Below are positions 8,401 to 15,405 of a DNA stretch of 34,488 nt, piece by piece. The notes beneath the pieces are model-generated. The model was not told the origin of the DNA and searched no databases. It was given only the letters and a program-made list of their open reading frames with translations. The position numbers were made by a program, and so were the translations under genes. The stretch lies in assembly GCA_007126035.1 (NCBI GenBank), contig SLCC01000076.1:1-34488 (forward strand). Reading direction: 5' to 3'. The DNA is from Gemmatimonadota bacterium (lineage in GTDB: Bacteria > Gemmatimonadota > Gemmatimonadetes > Longimicrobiales > RSA9). Positions within the stretch are counted from its first letter, which is position 1, and each line of letters begins with the position of its first letter.

Positions 8401-11400
8401 CCAGGCCCTGGACGTAGAGGGTCCGGGAGCTGGTGTTGGTGACGCCGGTGAAGGTGACGCTGGTGCCGCCCACCCCGGTCCGGCTGGCGGAGATCAGGGC
8501 GGCCGAGCCGTCGGCGATGGTGATGGTCATGTCCACCGGCTCGAGCGGCGTGGCTCCCAGGGAGACCCCTACGCCGATCTGCAGGTCCCTGCCCACGGTG
8601 GCGCTGCCCACCGAAACGGTCGGCGTCTCCCGCACCCTCACCGAGGCGCTGGTGCCGGATGCCCCGTCCGCCTCCGCGGTCACCGTCGAGTTCCCGACGG
8701 ACACGCCGGTCACGGGGAAGGTGACCGAGGTCTGACCCGCCGGGATGGTGGCGGAAGCGGACACCGTGAAGATCTCCGGATCCTCGCTCGCCAGCCGGAC
8801 CACGAGCCCCCCGGACGGTGCCGGCCAGGACGAACTCAGCGTCAGCCTGTGGGTCCAACCCCGGTAGATGGTGGCCGGGTCCGGACTGATCGTCAGTCCT
8901 GGCGGCTGCACCGTTGCGATCCGCGCGTCGGGCGCGAACCCGGACGCGCGGGCTGTGATCACCGCCGTCCCGGTGTTGACCCCGGTGACCTGCGGATTGG
9001 CGTCCGGCAGTTGCGCGCCTCCGCGGATATCCACCTTCGGATCCACGACCGCCACGTCGACGTCGCTGCTTTCCAGAAGGATCGTCACGCCGGCGGCCGG
9101 AGCCGGTTCGGACAGGCTGACGGGCAGGCTCCTCCGTTCCCCTGGTGCCAGCGGCGGGATGGAGCCGATGCTCACCGTGGTGTTGGTCCCGGTGAGCTCG
9201 ACGGCGGTGTCGGCGAAGCCGAAGCCCTCCGCCGCAGCGGTGATGACCACGGACCCTTCTGCGTGGCCGGTCACGGTGAACGCCGCCGCCGTGTCCCCAG
9301 CGGCGATCTGGACGCTGGCCGGGTCGACACTCACGATCGCGGGGTCACTGCTGGCCAGCGCGACCGTCACGCCGCCGTTCGGCGCCGGCTCCGCCAGCAC
9401 CACCAGCGCGGGGTTCGTCCGGCCGATGCCGACGAGCCGGTCCATCTCGATCCTGAGGGAGCGCGCCGTCACGTCGACGATGCCGCTGCCGCCGATGTAG
9501 TCGGTGGCCGATGCGGTCACTGTCGCGACGCCGACCGCGCGGTCACTGGTGACGCTGAATTCCGCCGTCGCCTGTCCCCGTGCCAGTGAAACGCGGGCGG
9601 GCACGGCGGCGATCTCCGGGGCATCGCTGCTCAGCAGCACCTCGAGACCGTCCGGCCCCGCCGGCTCCGTCAGGGTCAGGGTCATCGTCCCCGCGGAGAA
9701 CGTCGTCAGTACCAGGTCGGAGACCAGGATCGCCGCCCGCGGCGTGATCTCGAACGCCCCGCTCGTCGCGCTGGACAGGCCGTCGGCGCTGGCCACCAGG
9801 GTGAAGCCCACGCCGGCCTGATCGATGGAGAGGTCTTCGAAGCGGGCGACGCCCTCCACGGCCTCGACGCTCAATGTCCCGCCCAGCGTCGATTCGCCGG
9901 CCGGGTCCGTGCCCAGCGCCATCATCACCACGCCTGCGTCGGGAACACGGTTGCCATACGCGTCTTCGATCCCCACCCGGACCGGCGGCATGACGTCGCC
10001 CGCCCGGGTGCTGGCCGGCTCGTCATCGAAGACCAGACGGGCCGCCACGCCCACCGTGGCCATCAGCACATGGTCCGCGGCGCCGAGCGGCTCGCTCGTC
10101 GCCCTCAGCTGGTGCTCGCCCAGCGCTTCGGCCAGGTAGCGGAAGCTCGCCTCCGAGCCGCCGGCGGGGATCGTCAGCGCCGTGATGGGCTCGCCGTCGC
10201 CAGCGGCGGCGTAGAAGCGGCCGGGTCGGCTCGCCTCCAGGGTGAAGAGGACATCGTCTGGCACCGTGGCCGGGTGGCCTCTCGCGTCCACCGCCCGGAG
10301 GCTGAGCAGGTCACTCATGGCGCCGGCAACCACCTGGGCCGGTCCGATGAGCTCCGCGCCGACCGCTCGGGCCTCCAGCACGTCGAAACTCGCGCTCGTC
10401 GCGCTGGCCAGGCCTTCCGCGGCGGCGACCAGGGTGTAGCCCACGCCGGCGTGGTCGATGGACAGGTCCTCGAACCTGGCCCGGCCGCCTGCGGCATGGA
10501 CGCCGAGCGTGCCAGACAGGGACGCGCCGGTGGCGGGATCGGCGCCAAGCGCCACGCTCACCCACATGGCCGCCGGTGTCAGGTTGCCGTATTCGTCTTC
10601 GATCCGGACGACCACGGGCGCCAGCGTGTCACCCGCCGCGAGCGACGCGAGCTCCACCTCGAACGCCAGCCGGGCCGGCTCTCCGACCACCACATCGAAC
10701 GGCTCGCTCACAACGCTGGCCAGGTCCTCGGCCATGGCTTCGAGCCGATATCCGGTGCCCGGCCGGTCGATGGACAGGTCGGCGAAGGTGGCGACGCCGT
10801 CCACCGCCGCGACGCGCAGCGTGCCCGACAGCACCGCCTCTTCGCCGGCGTCCCCGGCCAGCGCGATGCGGACCGTGTCCGCCCACGGGACCGGGTTGCC
10901 CGACACGTCCTCGACACGGAGCACCAACGGCGCCATCGTCACGCCGGGAATGGTCGCTGCCGGCTGCTGCGTGAAGGTCAGGCGCGCAGCCTCGCCCGCC
11001 GTAACGTCGAACGAATCGCTGACCGCCGGCTCCAGGTCTCCGGAGCTCACCACCAGGGTGTACCCCACGCCCGCCAAATCGATGGACAGGTCCTCGAAGA
11101 CGGCGGTGCCCTCCACCGCATCGACACTCAGCGTGCCGGACAGGACGGCCTGCTCCGTCGGGTCGTGATCCAGCGCGATGGTGATCCGCTCCGCCTCCGC
11201 CGGTACGGCGCCCGACTCATCCTGTATCGTCGCGACGACCGGCTCCATCGTGGTGCCCGCGGCGAATGCCGTGGGCTGCGTCACGAACCCGAGTCGCCAG
11301 CGGGGCGACACCTGCACGTCCACGGCGGCGGCGACCTCGCCCTGCGGCGTGATGACCGCCGCGGTGATGACCGCCGCCCCCGCCCGCCGCGCCCGGACCT

Positions 11401-11710
11401 CGCCTCCTCCATCCACCGTGACGACGGCCGCATCGGAGGTGTGCCAGACGAGCTCGGCTCCCGGCGGCAGCTCGGTGAAGGGATTCCCGTCCTGGTCCCG
11501 CACGGTGGCCGTGGCCATGACCACATCGCCTTCCCGCAGCGCGGCCCGCTCGATCTCGACCTCCAGCAGCGCGATGAGGCGAGGCTGCTCGAACGGCTCG
11601 GTGATGGGGAAGTCGATGCAGGCCACGATGATGGCCGCGGCGGCGACGCCGCCGAGCAGGGCCCGGCGCAGGGGTCGCAGGGGGCGCAGGAACGCAGGAG
11701 CAGGGCGCAT
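5423..11710 (-). CDS. Giant Ig-like-repeat lipoprotein with five tandem 213-residue C-terminal repeats
   Basis: A 2095-residue predicted surface lipoprotein. The N-terminus has arginines, a hydrophobic run and the lipobox IVAC with Cys31. Residues about 45-135 resemble a bacterial Ig-like (Big2) domain. Next come four copies of a roughly 105-residue repeat marked by ED-x-x-GN, LSGTL, (F)EDLSID and AGVGYTLV; a different domain separates the third and fourth. About 370 residues of further Ig-like strands follow (SSDPAIVSVDPASVQI is typical). Residues 1031-2095 are five tandem 213-residue repeats (NISMG-AVVG, SVTFTGV-NTSSRT-YVQGLE, YRLQENG-LSTTQELR, SSDPAVGSIT-SPLVFTGGG). No catalytic motif is visible; the likely role is structural or adhesive. 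The start overlaps no gene: it lies 3 nt after the barrel stop, with CAGGAG about 10 nt upstream inside the barrel gene. It is the last gene of the operon. Confidence 0.85.
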   Translation of the reverse strand: MRPAPAFLRPLRPLRRALLGGVAAAAIIVACIDFPITEPFEQPRLIALLEVEIERAALREGDVVMATATVRDQDGNPFTELPPGAELVWHTSDAAVVTVDGGGEVRARRAGAAVITAAVITPQGEVAAAVDVQVSPRWRLGFVTQPTAFAAGTTMEPVVATIQDESGAVPAEAERITIALDHDPTEQAVLSGTLSVDAVEGTAVFEDLSIDLAGVGYTLVVSSGDLEPAVSDSFDVTAGEAARLTFTQQPAATIPGVTMAPLVLRVEDVSGNPVPWADTVRIALAGDAGEEAVLSGTLRVAAVDGVATFADLSIDRPGTGYRLEAMAEDLASVVSEPFDVVVGEPARLAFEVELASLAAGDTLAPVVVRIEDEYGNLTPAAMWVSVALGADPATGASLSGTLGVHAAGGRARFEDLSIDHAGVGYTLVAAAEGLASATSASFDVLEARAVGAELIGPAQVVAGAMSDLLSLRAVDARGHPATVPDDVLFTLEASRPGRFYAAAGDGEPITALTIPAGGSEASFRYLAEALGEHQLRATSEPLGAADHVLMATVGVAARLVFDDEPASTRAGDVMPPVRVGIEDAYGNRVPDAGVVMMALGTDPAGESTLGGTLSVEAVEGVARFEDLSIDQAGVGFTLVASADGLSSATSGAFEITPRAAILVSDLVLTTFSAGTMTLTLTEPAGPDGLEVLLSSDAPEIAAVPARVSLARGQATAEFSVTSDRAVGVATVTASATDYIGGSGIVDVTARSLRIEMDRLVGIGRTNPALVVLAEPAPNGGVTVALASSDPAIVSVDPASVQIAAGDTAAAFTVTGHAEGSVVITAAAEGFGFADTAVELTGTNTTVSIGSIPPLAPGERRSLPVSLSEPAPAAGVTILLESSDVDVAVVDPKVDIRGGAQLPDANPQVTGVNTGTAVITARASGFAPDARIATVQPPGLTISPDPATIYRGWTHRLTLSSSWPAPSGGLVVRLASEDPEIFTVSASATIPAGQTSVTFPVTGVSVGNSTVTAEADGASGTSASVRVRETPTVSVGSATVGRDLQIGVGVSLGATPLEPVDMTITIADGSAALISASRTGVGGTSVTFTGVTNTSSRTLYVQGLEEGATTTLTARAADYIDGQSTVTVMPSGFHLTTSNFTTTTFSSNTNITVGSYRLQENGNLSTTQELRAGLTVEIPVTSSDPAVGSITTSPLVFTAGGGSTRTTQFNPHSGGTSTVSITYPEGFPVPANGRTSLEATVTAPNISMGSAVVGADLQTSIGVSLTQTPPEPVDITVTVADGSAALISASRTGVGSTSVTFTGVFNTSSRTVYVQGLEEGATTTLTARAAGFNDGQSTVTVMPSGFHLTTSSVTTTTFSSNTNITVGSYRLQENGNLSTTQELRPGVTVEVPVASSDPAVGSITTSPLVFTGGGSSTRTTQFDPHSGGTSTVSITHPEGFRVPANGRTSLEATVTAPNISMGNAVVGADLQTSIGVSLTQTPPEPVDVTVTVADGSAALISASRTGVGSTSVTFTGVGNTSSRTLYVQGLEEGATTTLTARAAGFNDGQSTVTVMPSGFHLTTSSFTTTTFSSNSNITVGAYRLQENGNLSTTQELRAGMTVEIPVASSDPAVGSITTSPLVFTGGGGSTRTTQFNPLTAGTSTVSITYPEGFPVPANGRTSLEATVTAPNISMGTVVVGADLQTSIGVSLTQAPPEPVDITITITAPSAALISTSRTEVGSTSVTFTGVGNTSSRTLYVQGLEEGATTTLTARAAGYNDGQSTVTVMPSGFHLATSNFTTTTFSSNTNITVGAYRLQENGHLSTAQELRPGMTVEIPVASSDPAVGSITTSPLVFTGGGGSSRTTQFNPLTLGTSTVSITHPDGFRLPVNGRTALEATVTAPNISMGSAVVGKDLQTSIGVSLTQTPPEPVDITVTVADGSAVLISTSRTEVGSTSVTFTGVGNTSSRTLYVQGLEDGAMTTLTARAAGFNDGQSTVTVMPSGFHLTTPDFTTTTTASNTGITVGLYRLQENGSLSTTQELRPGMTVEVPVTSSDPAVGSITISPLVFTGAGGSSRATQFNPLTAGTSTVSITHPDGFRVPINGRTALTATVTGG
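5426..8620 (-). repeat. Five tandem 639-bp in-frame repeats
   Basis: The 3' half of the lipoprotein gene is five copies of a 639-bp unit (213 codons) with no spacer. The same landmarks recur exactly 639 bp apart, for example the segment at 5877, 6516, 7155, 7794 and 8433. Copies two to five are visibly near-identical at the DNA level. The first (most 5' in the gene) is diverged in its opening 50 codons (TVSVGSATVGRDLQIGVGVS versus NISMG-AVVGADLQTSIGVS). Such arrays expand and contract by recombination and are prone to mis-assembly. Confidence 0.92.
9735..11296 (-). repeat. Ig-like repeats of about 105 residues in the lipoprotein N-terminal half
   Basis: Four homologous but diverged domains share the pattern (R)L-x-F, P(V/L)V-x-x-(I/V)-(E/Q)D-x-x-G(N/A), LSGTL or LGGTL, F-(E/A)-DLSID and (A/P)G-(V/T)-G-(Y/F). 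Three lie in direct series; a non-repeat domain (about residues 445-550) precedes the fourth. Divergence is much greater than in the 639-bp array, so this is an older duplication. Confidence 0.75.
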
Positions 11711-11713
11711 GGC

Positions 11714-13360
11714 TCAGAAACTCCTGGCGAGGCCGACGGACATGGCGAACTCCCGGTAATCGAGATCGCCGAAGTAGGCGCTGCCCCGGAGGTTCAGGGC
11801 CAGCGCGCCCATGGGCCCGAGGTCGTAGCGGCCGTTGCCCGCGAGTTGGGCCATGCCCCCCATCACGCTCTCGCCCCCGCTAGCTGTCACGGAGAGGGCC
11901 AGCGGCGAACCGGGCGGCCTGTAGGAAGCGGAGGCGGCCCCGGTCAGCAGCTGCTCCGTCTGCTCTGGGTCACTGCTCCGGACGAGGCTGGGTTGGACCC
12001 CGATGGACATGGCTGGAGAGACGCTGTAGTCGTAGCCGACGCCCAGCGAGACGAACTGGGCGCCGAACGGGGCGAGCACCCCGGGCTTCGTCTCGGTTTC
12101 CTGCCAGCTCGCCTGAATGGAGAATCCGTGGGGCGATTCGCCGCCACGCGGCGTGTAGCGGGGCGCAAGGGTGACGGACCGAGCCACGTTCACGAGGGCG
12201 AAGGTGTCCACCGCCGCCCGGCGCTCGAGCTGGTTCAGCATCACGCTGCCCACCAGGCCCAGGGCCGGGCCGGCCTGGTAGCTGACGACGGTGTTCACCG
12301 TCATGCGATCCGTCTGTCCGGCCCCGTCGTCGACCAGGCCATCGCCGCGCCACCCCCCGCCGAGGCTGCCGGCGAGGCGCCCACCGAGGAGCGCGAGGGT
12401 GAGGGTGCCCTCCACGCTGCGCCAGTTGTTGGGCAGTGACGGGATCCCGAGCGAGGTGTAGCCCGGGCCGATCTCCTCCAGTCGCAGGCGTAGGCCGCCC
12501 CAGGGGAGCGGCGCCTCCGCGTCGACCCGATACGCCAGGTCCCCGTGGGTGCCCGGGCGGATGGGGTGGATCCGGTCCAGAACGCCGCCGGGCCATCCGA
12601 TCTCGGCCCGGGCACTGAAATCGGCGATGGGCTCCAGCCGGCGGTCGAGGGAGTGGATGCTGCCGTACACGGTGCCGCCCAGGCGCCAGCCGCGACGGGG
12701 CTCGAAGGCCATGGCCAGTCCCAGGACCAGGTTCTCGGCGGGCATGAGGCTCAGCGTGTCCGGCACCTCGTGCTGGTCGTGGCCCTGGAACGCCAGGATC
12801 TCGACGTGGTTCCGATCGCTGCCCAGGCGCGCCGAACCGGCGTATACGCGCCGGCTCAGGCTGAAGGGCACGCCCACGTCGAACCGGCGGTCATCGACGG
12901 TACCGAAGCCCAGCGGGTCGGTGAACACGGCGTCATCGGCGCGGCCCCTGTGGAACCGCAGCCGGACCGGCCCCGGAGACAGCTCCAGGCCGGCGCCGCG
13001 GACCGTGGTGCCCTGGAGCATCAGCTCCCCTATGGCGGGCGCATGGTCTCCGATGTACAGGGTGCCCCAGGACCAGGACGGGCTCAGGGCGTAGCGGTTC
13101 AGGGACCGGACGGTGTAGCTGCTCTCGGTGTCGTAGGTGAGGTTGAGGCCCAGGCTGATCCCCCAGAGGTCCAGTGAGGGAGACACGGTGAGCCGGCCCA
13201 TCATGGGCGGCCGCCGCGCCTCGCGGCCGTCGACGTAGTACAACTCCGTGTTCAGGGAGGCGCTCCCGCCGAAGGCCTGGCCGTTGGCGGCCTGCGGCGC
13301 GGCGAGTGCGACGACGGCGAGACATGCCACCCCGGCGGCGGCGCCGGTCCTCCGCATCAT
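11714..13360 (-). CDS. Outer-membrane beta-barrel protein
   Basis: A 548-residue exported protein. The signal peptide (MMRRTGAAAGVACLAVVALA, cleavage likely near ANGQA) is followed by strand after strand of alternating polar/hydrophobic residues with aromatic ends (LGLNLTYDTESSYTV, WRLGGTVYGSIHSLD, FVSLGVGYDYSVSPAM, LALNLRGSAYFGDLDYREFA). The last residue is Phe, in MSVGLARSF, matching the C-terminal signature that the BAM complex recognises. About 16 or more strands could be drawn, but I cannot count them reliably. The family is not recognised. The start ATG overlaps the FnIII gene's stop (ATGA), with GGAGG 5-6 nt upstream, a classical coupling arrangement. Its place between the FnIII gene and the giant lipoprotein suggests an anchor or export channel for surface proteins of the same operon; that role is inferred. 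Confidence 0.8.
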   Translation of the reverse strand: MMRRTGAAAGVACLAVVALAAPQAANGQAFGGSASLNTELYYVDGREARRPPMMGRLTVSPSLDLWGISLGLNLTYDTESSYTVRSLNRYALSPSWSWGTLYIGDHAPAIGELMLQGTTVRGAGLELSPGPVRLRFHRGRADDAVFTDPLGFGTVDDRRFDVGVPFSLSRRVYAGSARLGSDRNHVEILAFQGHDQHEVPDTLSLMPAENLVLGLAMAFEPRRGWRLGGTVYGSIHSLDRRLEPIADFSARAEIGWPGGVLDRIHPIRPGTHGDLAYRVDAEAPLPWGGLRLRLEEIGPGYTSLGIPSLPNNWRSVEGTLTLALLGGRLAGSLGGGWRGDGLVDDGAGQTDRMTVNTVVSYQAGPALGLVGSVMLNQLERRAAVDTFALVNVARSVTLAPRYTPRGGESPHGFSIQASWQETETKPGVLAPFGAQFVSLGVGYDYSVSPAMSIGVQPSLVRSSDPEQTEQLLTGAASASYRPPGSPLALSVTASGGESVMGGMAQLAGNGRYDLGPMGALALNLRGSAYFGDLDYREFAMSVGLARSF

Positions 13361-15402
13361 GTCCCTCCGTTCCGGCGTGGCGCGGCGGCCTGAATCGCCT
13401 CACCGGGCCGGCTCTCGCTGCCGCCGGCGTCCACGGCGATGATGCGGTACCACATCCCCGCGGCCCCGGCCGGGTCCGTCCATGCGGTCTCGGCCAGCAG
13501 GCCCGCGTGCGCCGGCTGGTACCGTCCCGCGACTGTGGTGGAGCGGAGCACGCGATAGCCTGCCACGTCTCCCGGCACGGGCTCCCAGGTGAGGGCGACC
13601 CCGGCGGGGCTGGCGGTTGCCCGGGCGTTGCGTGGCGCCCTGGGCGGATTGGCCGGAGCGATCGTCACGAGATCGCTGGCCGCAGCCGCCCCTTCGTTGC
13701 CCAGCGAGTCCACACTGGCCACCAGGTAGACCAGCCGCTCACCGGCCTTGACCTGCTCGTCACGGAAGAACCGGACGTGTGCCGGCAGCCGGCCCAGCCG
13801 TTCGAGCTCGCCGGCGCCGTCGGCCTGGCGGTAGATGGCGTAGAACGTCACATCGCCGTCCGGTGACCCGTTCCACTGGACCACGGCGCGGAACCCGCGA
13901 TCGTCCACGGCCCGGACCCGCTCCGGCGGCGCCGGCGGCCGCAGCTTCGGGATCTGGAGCGTCCGCTCCAGGGTCTCGCTCATGTTGCGTGCGCTGTCCA
14001 TCGCCGCGAGGCGGTAGACGTAGCGGACGCCCTGCTCGAAGCCGCGCTCGCCGGGCCCCGTGTCGACCCATTCCAGGTCCCGGGTGTCCCGGATGTTGAC
14101 CTGCGCCCAGGCGCCGCCATCCAGGCGGTCGCTCCGCCGTCGCATCAGCACGTAGGTCCTGAGGTCCGGCGCCGGCGTGGGGTCGGACCAGCGGAGCAGG
14201 ACGGCGTCCCGATCCGGCAGGTACTCCGGGACCAGACTGGCGGGCGGGCTCGGAGGGACCACGTCCACCACCAGTACCGTGGCCGTTGTGCTCGGCGCGC
14301 TTTCGTTGCCCGCCGACTCCAGCGCCGTGACCTGGTAGAAGAACCGGCCGCCGCCGGGAACCGAGTCGATCCAGACGGTGACGTCCGAATCGAGGGCTGC
14401 GGCGGTGACCCGGGCGAAGTCCGCCTCCTGCTGGGCCGCTCTGTAGATGTGGTAGCCCGCGATCCGGTCCGGCGCCTGGCCCGTCCAGACGATCTCGACA
14501 GTGCCGCGCAGGTCGGCCGCGCGCACGTCCCCCACCGGCCTCGGCCCGAAGCGGTCCGCCAGCTGGTAGCGCAGGTGGACCGGCTCGCTGGCCTGCCCGG
14601 TGTAGGCGACGGCGCTGAGGTGGAGATCCAGCACCTGGCCGGCCGCCGGGATGTCGTAGCGGTACACGTACTCGCCGATGTTGCCGGCCCGCAGGATCGG
14701 CTGCCGTGTCAGCGGTGGGCCATCAGCGCCGCCTTCGAGAATGCGGAACGCGGTAACGCCGTCGTCCTGGCCCCGGGCGAGCGTCGGGTAACGCCAGCGC
14801 AGCACCAGGTACTCCGCGCTGTGCTCCGCAGAGAAGTCGCTGGGCGGCGCCGGGACCAGGGGCGTCGCCACCGTCGAGCCTGCGATGGGCTCGCCGATGG
14901 GGACCTCGGCGCCGTCCACCAGGGTCACGCGGTAGCGGACGCTGGCACCGGCGGCGACCCCGGTGTCGATGTAGAGCCGGCCGAGCGCCAGCGCCACCTC
15001 CCGGTACCGGAAGGTGAGCAGATTGGCCGACAGCGGGTCGGAGCGTAACGCGTAGAACGTCGCCGTCGGGTCCTGCCGTTCCATGTCCTGCTGGATCTGC
15101 GGGTACAGCTCGTCCAGGAGCAGGACGAACTCGTCCGGTCCGCGGGCGGCGAGGACCGGCCGGTCCGTGAGCCGCTCCCAGCCCTGGCCCGCGTCCCGGT
15201 CCACCAGGATGCCGCCGCCCAGCGGGGTGATCCCGGTGTGATAGACGAAGACCGTGTCGGCCCGGACGCCGAGCCGCAGCTGCGGCGCTGGCGCCTGGGC
15301 GGCCAGCAGCGCGGGCCCCAGCAGGGCGAGCATCCCGGCTGCGAGACAGACTCGCCCGGCGGCCTTCCCTGATTTCGGTACCCATGAGATGGTCTTCATC
15401 AT
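13357..15402 (-). CDS. Secreted protein with five fibronectin type III domains
   Basis: A 681-residue exported protein. The signal peptide (hydrophobic 19-34, cleavage near LLAAQA) is followed by a unique N-terminal domain of about 140 residues (VFVYHTGITPLGGGILVDRD, FVLLLDELYPQIQQD, FYALRSDPLSANLL). Five FnIII domains follow at about 183-282, 288-378, 383-490, 493-590 and 593-675. They show the usual W (LVLRWRYP, VEIVWTGQ, VLLRWSDP, VVQWNGS, VALTWEPV), Y-x-(I/V)-x-R and a late Y-x-(V/L)-x-A-(V/L/M) strand (FFYQVTALESAGNES, YVYRLAAMDSARNMS). No enzymatic motif is visible, so it is probably a binding or scaffold component. Its ATG follows the giant gene's stop by 3 nt with AAGGGTGG upstream; its stop overlaps the barrel's start. 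The second operon gene, it probably works with the giant protein, which carries similar domains at its C-terminus. Confidence 0.85.
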   Translation of the reverse strand: MMKTISWVPKSGKAAGRVCLAAGMLALLGPALLAAQAPAPQLRLGVRADTVFVYHTGITPLGGGILVDRDAGQGWERLTDRPVLAARGPDEFVLLLDELYPQIQQDMERQDPTATFYALRSDPLSANLLTFRYREVALALGRLYIDTGVAAGASVRYRVTLVDGAEVPIGEPIAGSTVATPLVPAPPSDFSAEHSAEYLVLRWRYPTLARGQDDGVTAFRILEGGADGPPLTRQPILRAGNIGEYVYRYDIPAAGQVLDLHLSAVAYTGQASEPVHLRYQLADRFGPRPVGDVRAADLRGTVEIVWTGQAPDRIAGYHIYRAAQQEADFARVTAAALDSDVTVWIDSVPGGGRFFYQVTALESAGNESAPSTTATVLVVDVVPPSPPASLVPEYLPDRDAVLLRWSDPTPAPDLRTYVLMRRRSDRLDGGAWAQVNIRDTRDLEWVDTGPGERGFEQGVRYVYRLAAMDSARNMSETLERTLQIPKLRPPAPPERVRAVDDRGFRAVVQWNGSPDGDVTFYAIYRQADGAGELERLGRLPAHVRFFRDEQVKAGERLVYLVASVDSLGNEGAAAASDLVTIAPANPPRAPRNARATASPAGVALTWEPVPGDVAGYRVLRSTTVAGRYQPAHAGLLAETAWTDPAGAAGMWYRIIAVDAGGSESRPGEAIQAAAPRRNGGT

Positions 15403-15405
15403 GAC

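Noticed and set aside
5426-8620. CRISPR array
   Set aside because: The repeats are 639-bp coding units without spacers.
5756-9589. A 1277-codon plus-strand frame opposite the lipoprotein repeats
   Set aside because: Its periodicity simply mirrors the 639-bp repeats of the real gene; its composition is shadow-like.
10070-12439. A 789-codon plus-strand frame crossing the lipoprotein/barrel boundary
   Set aside because: It spans two well-supported minus-strand genes and shows no domain.
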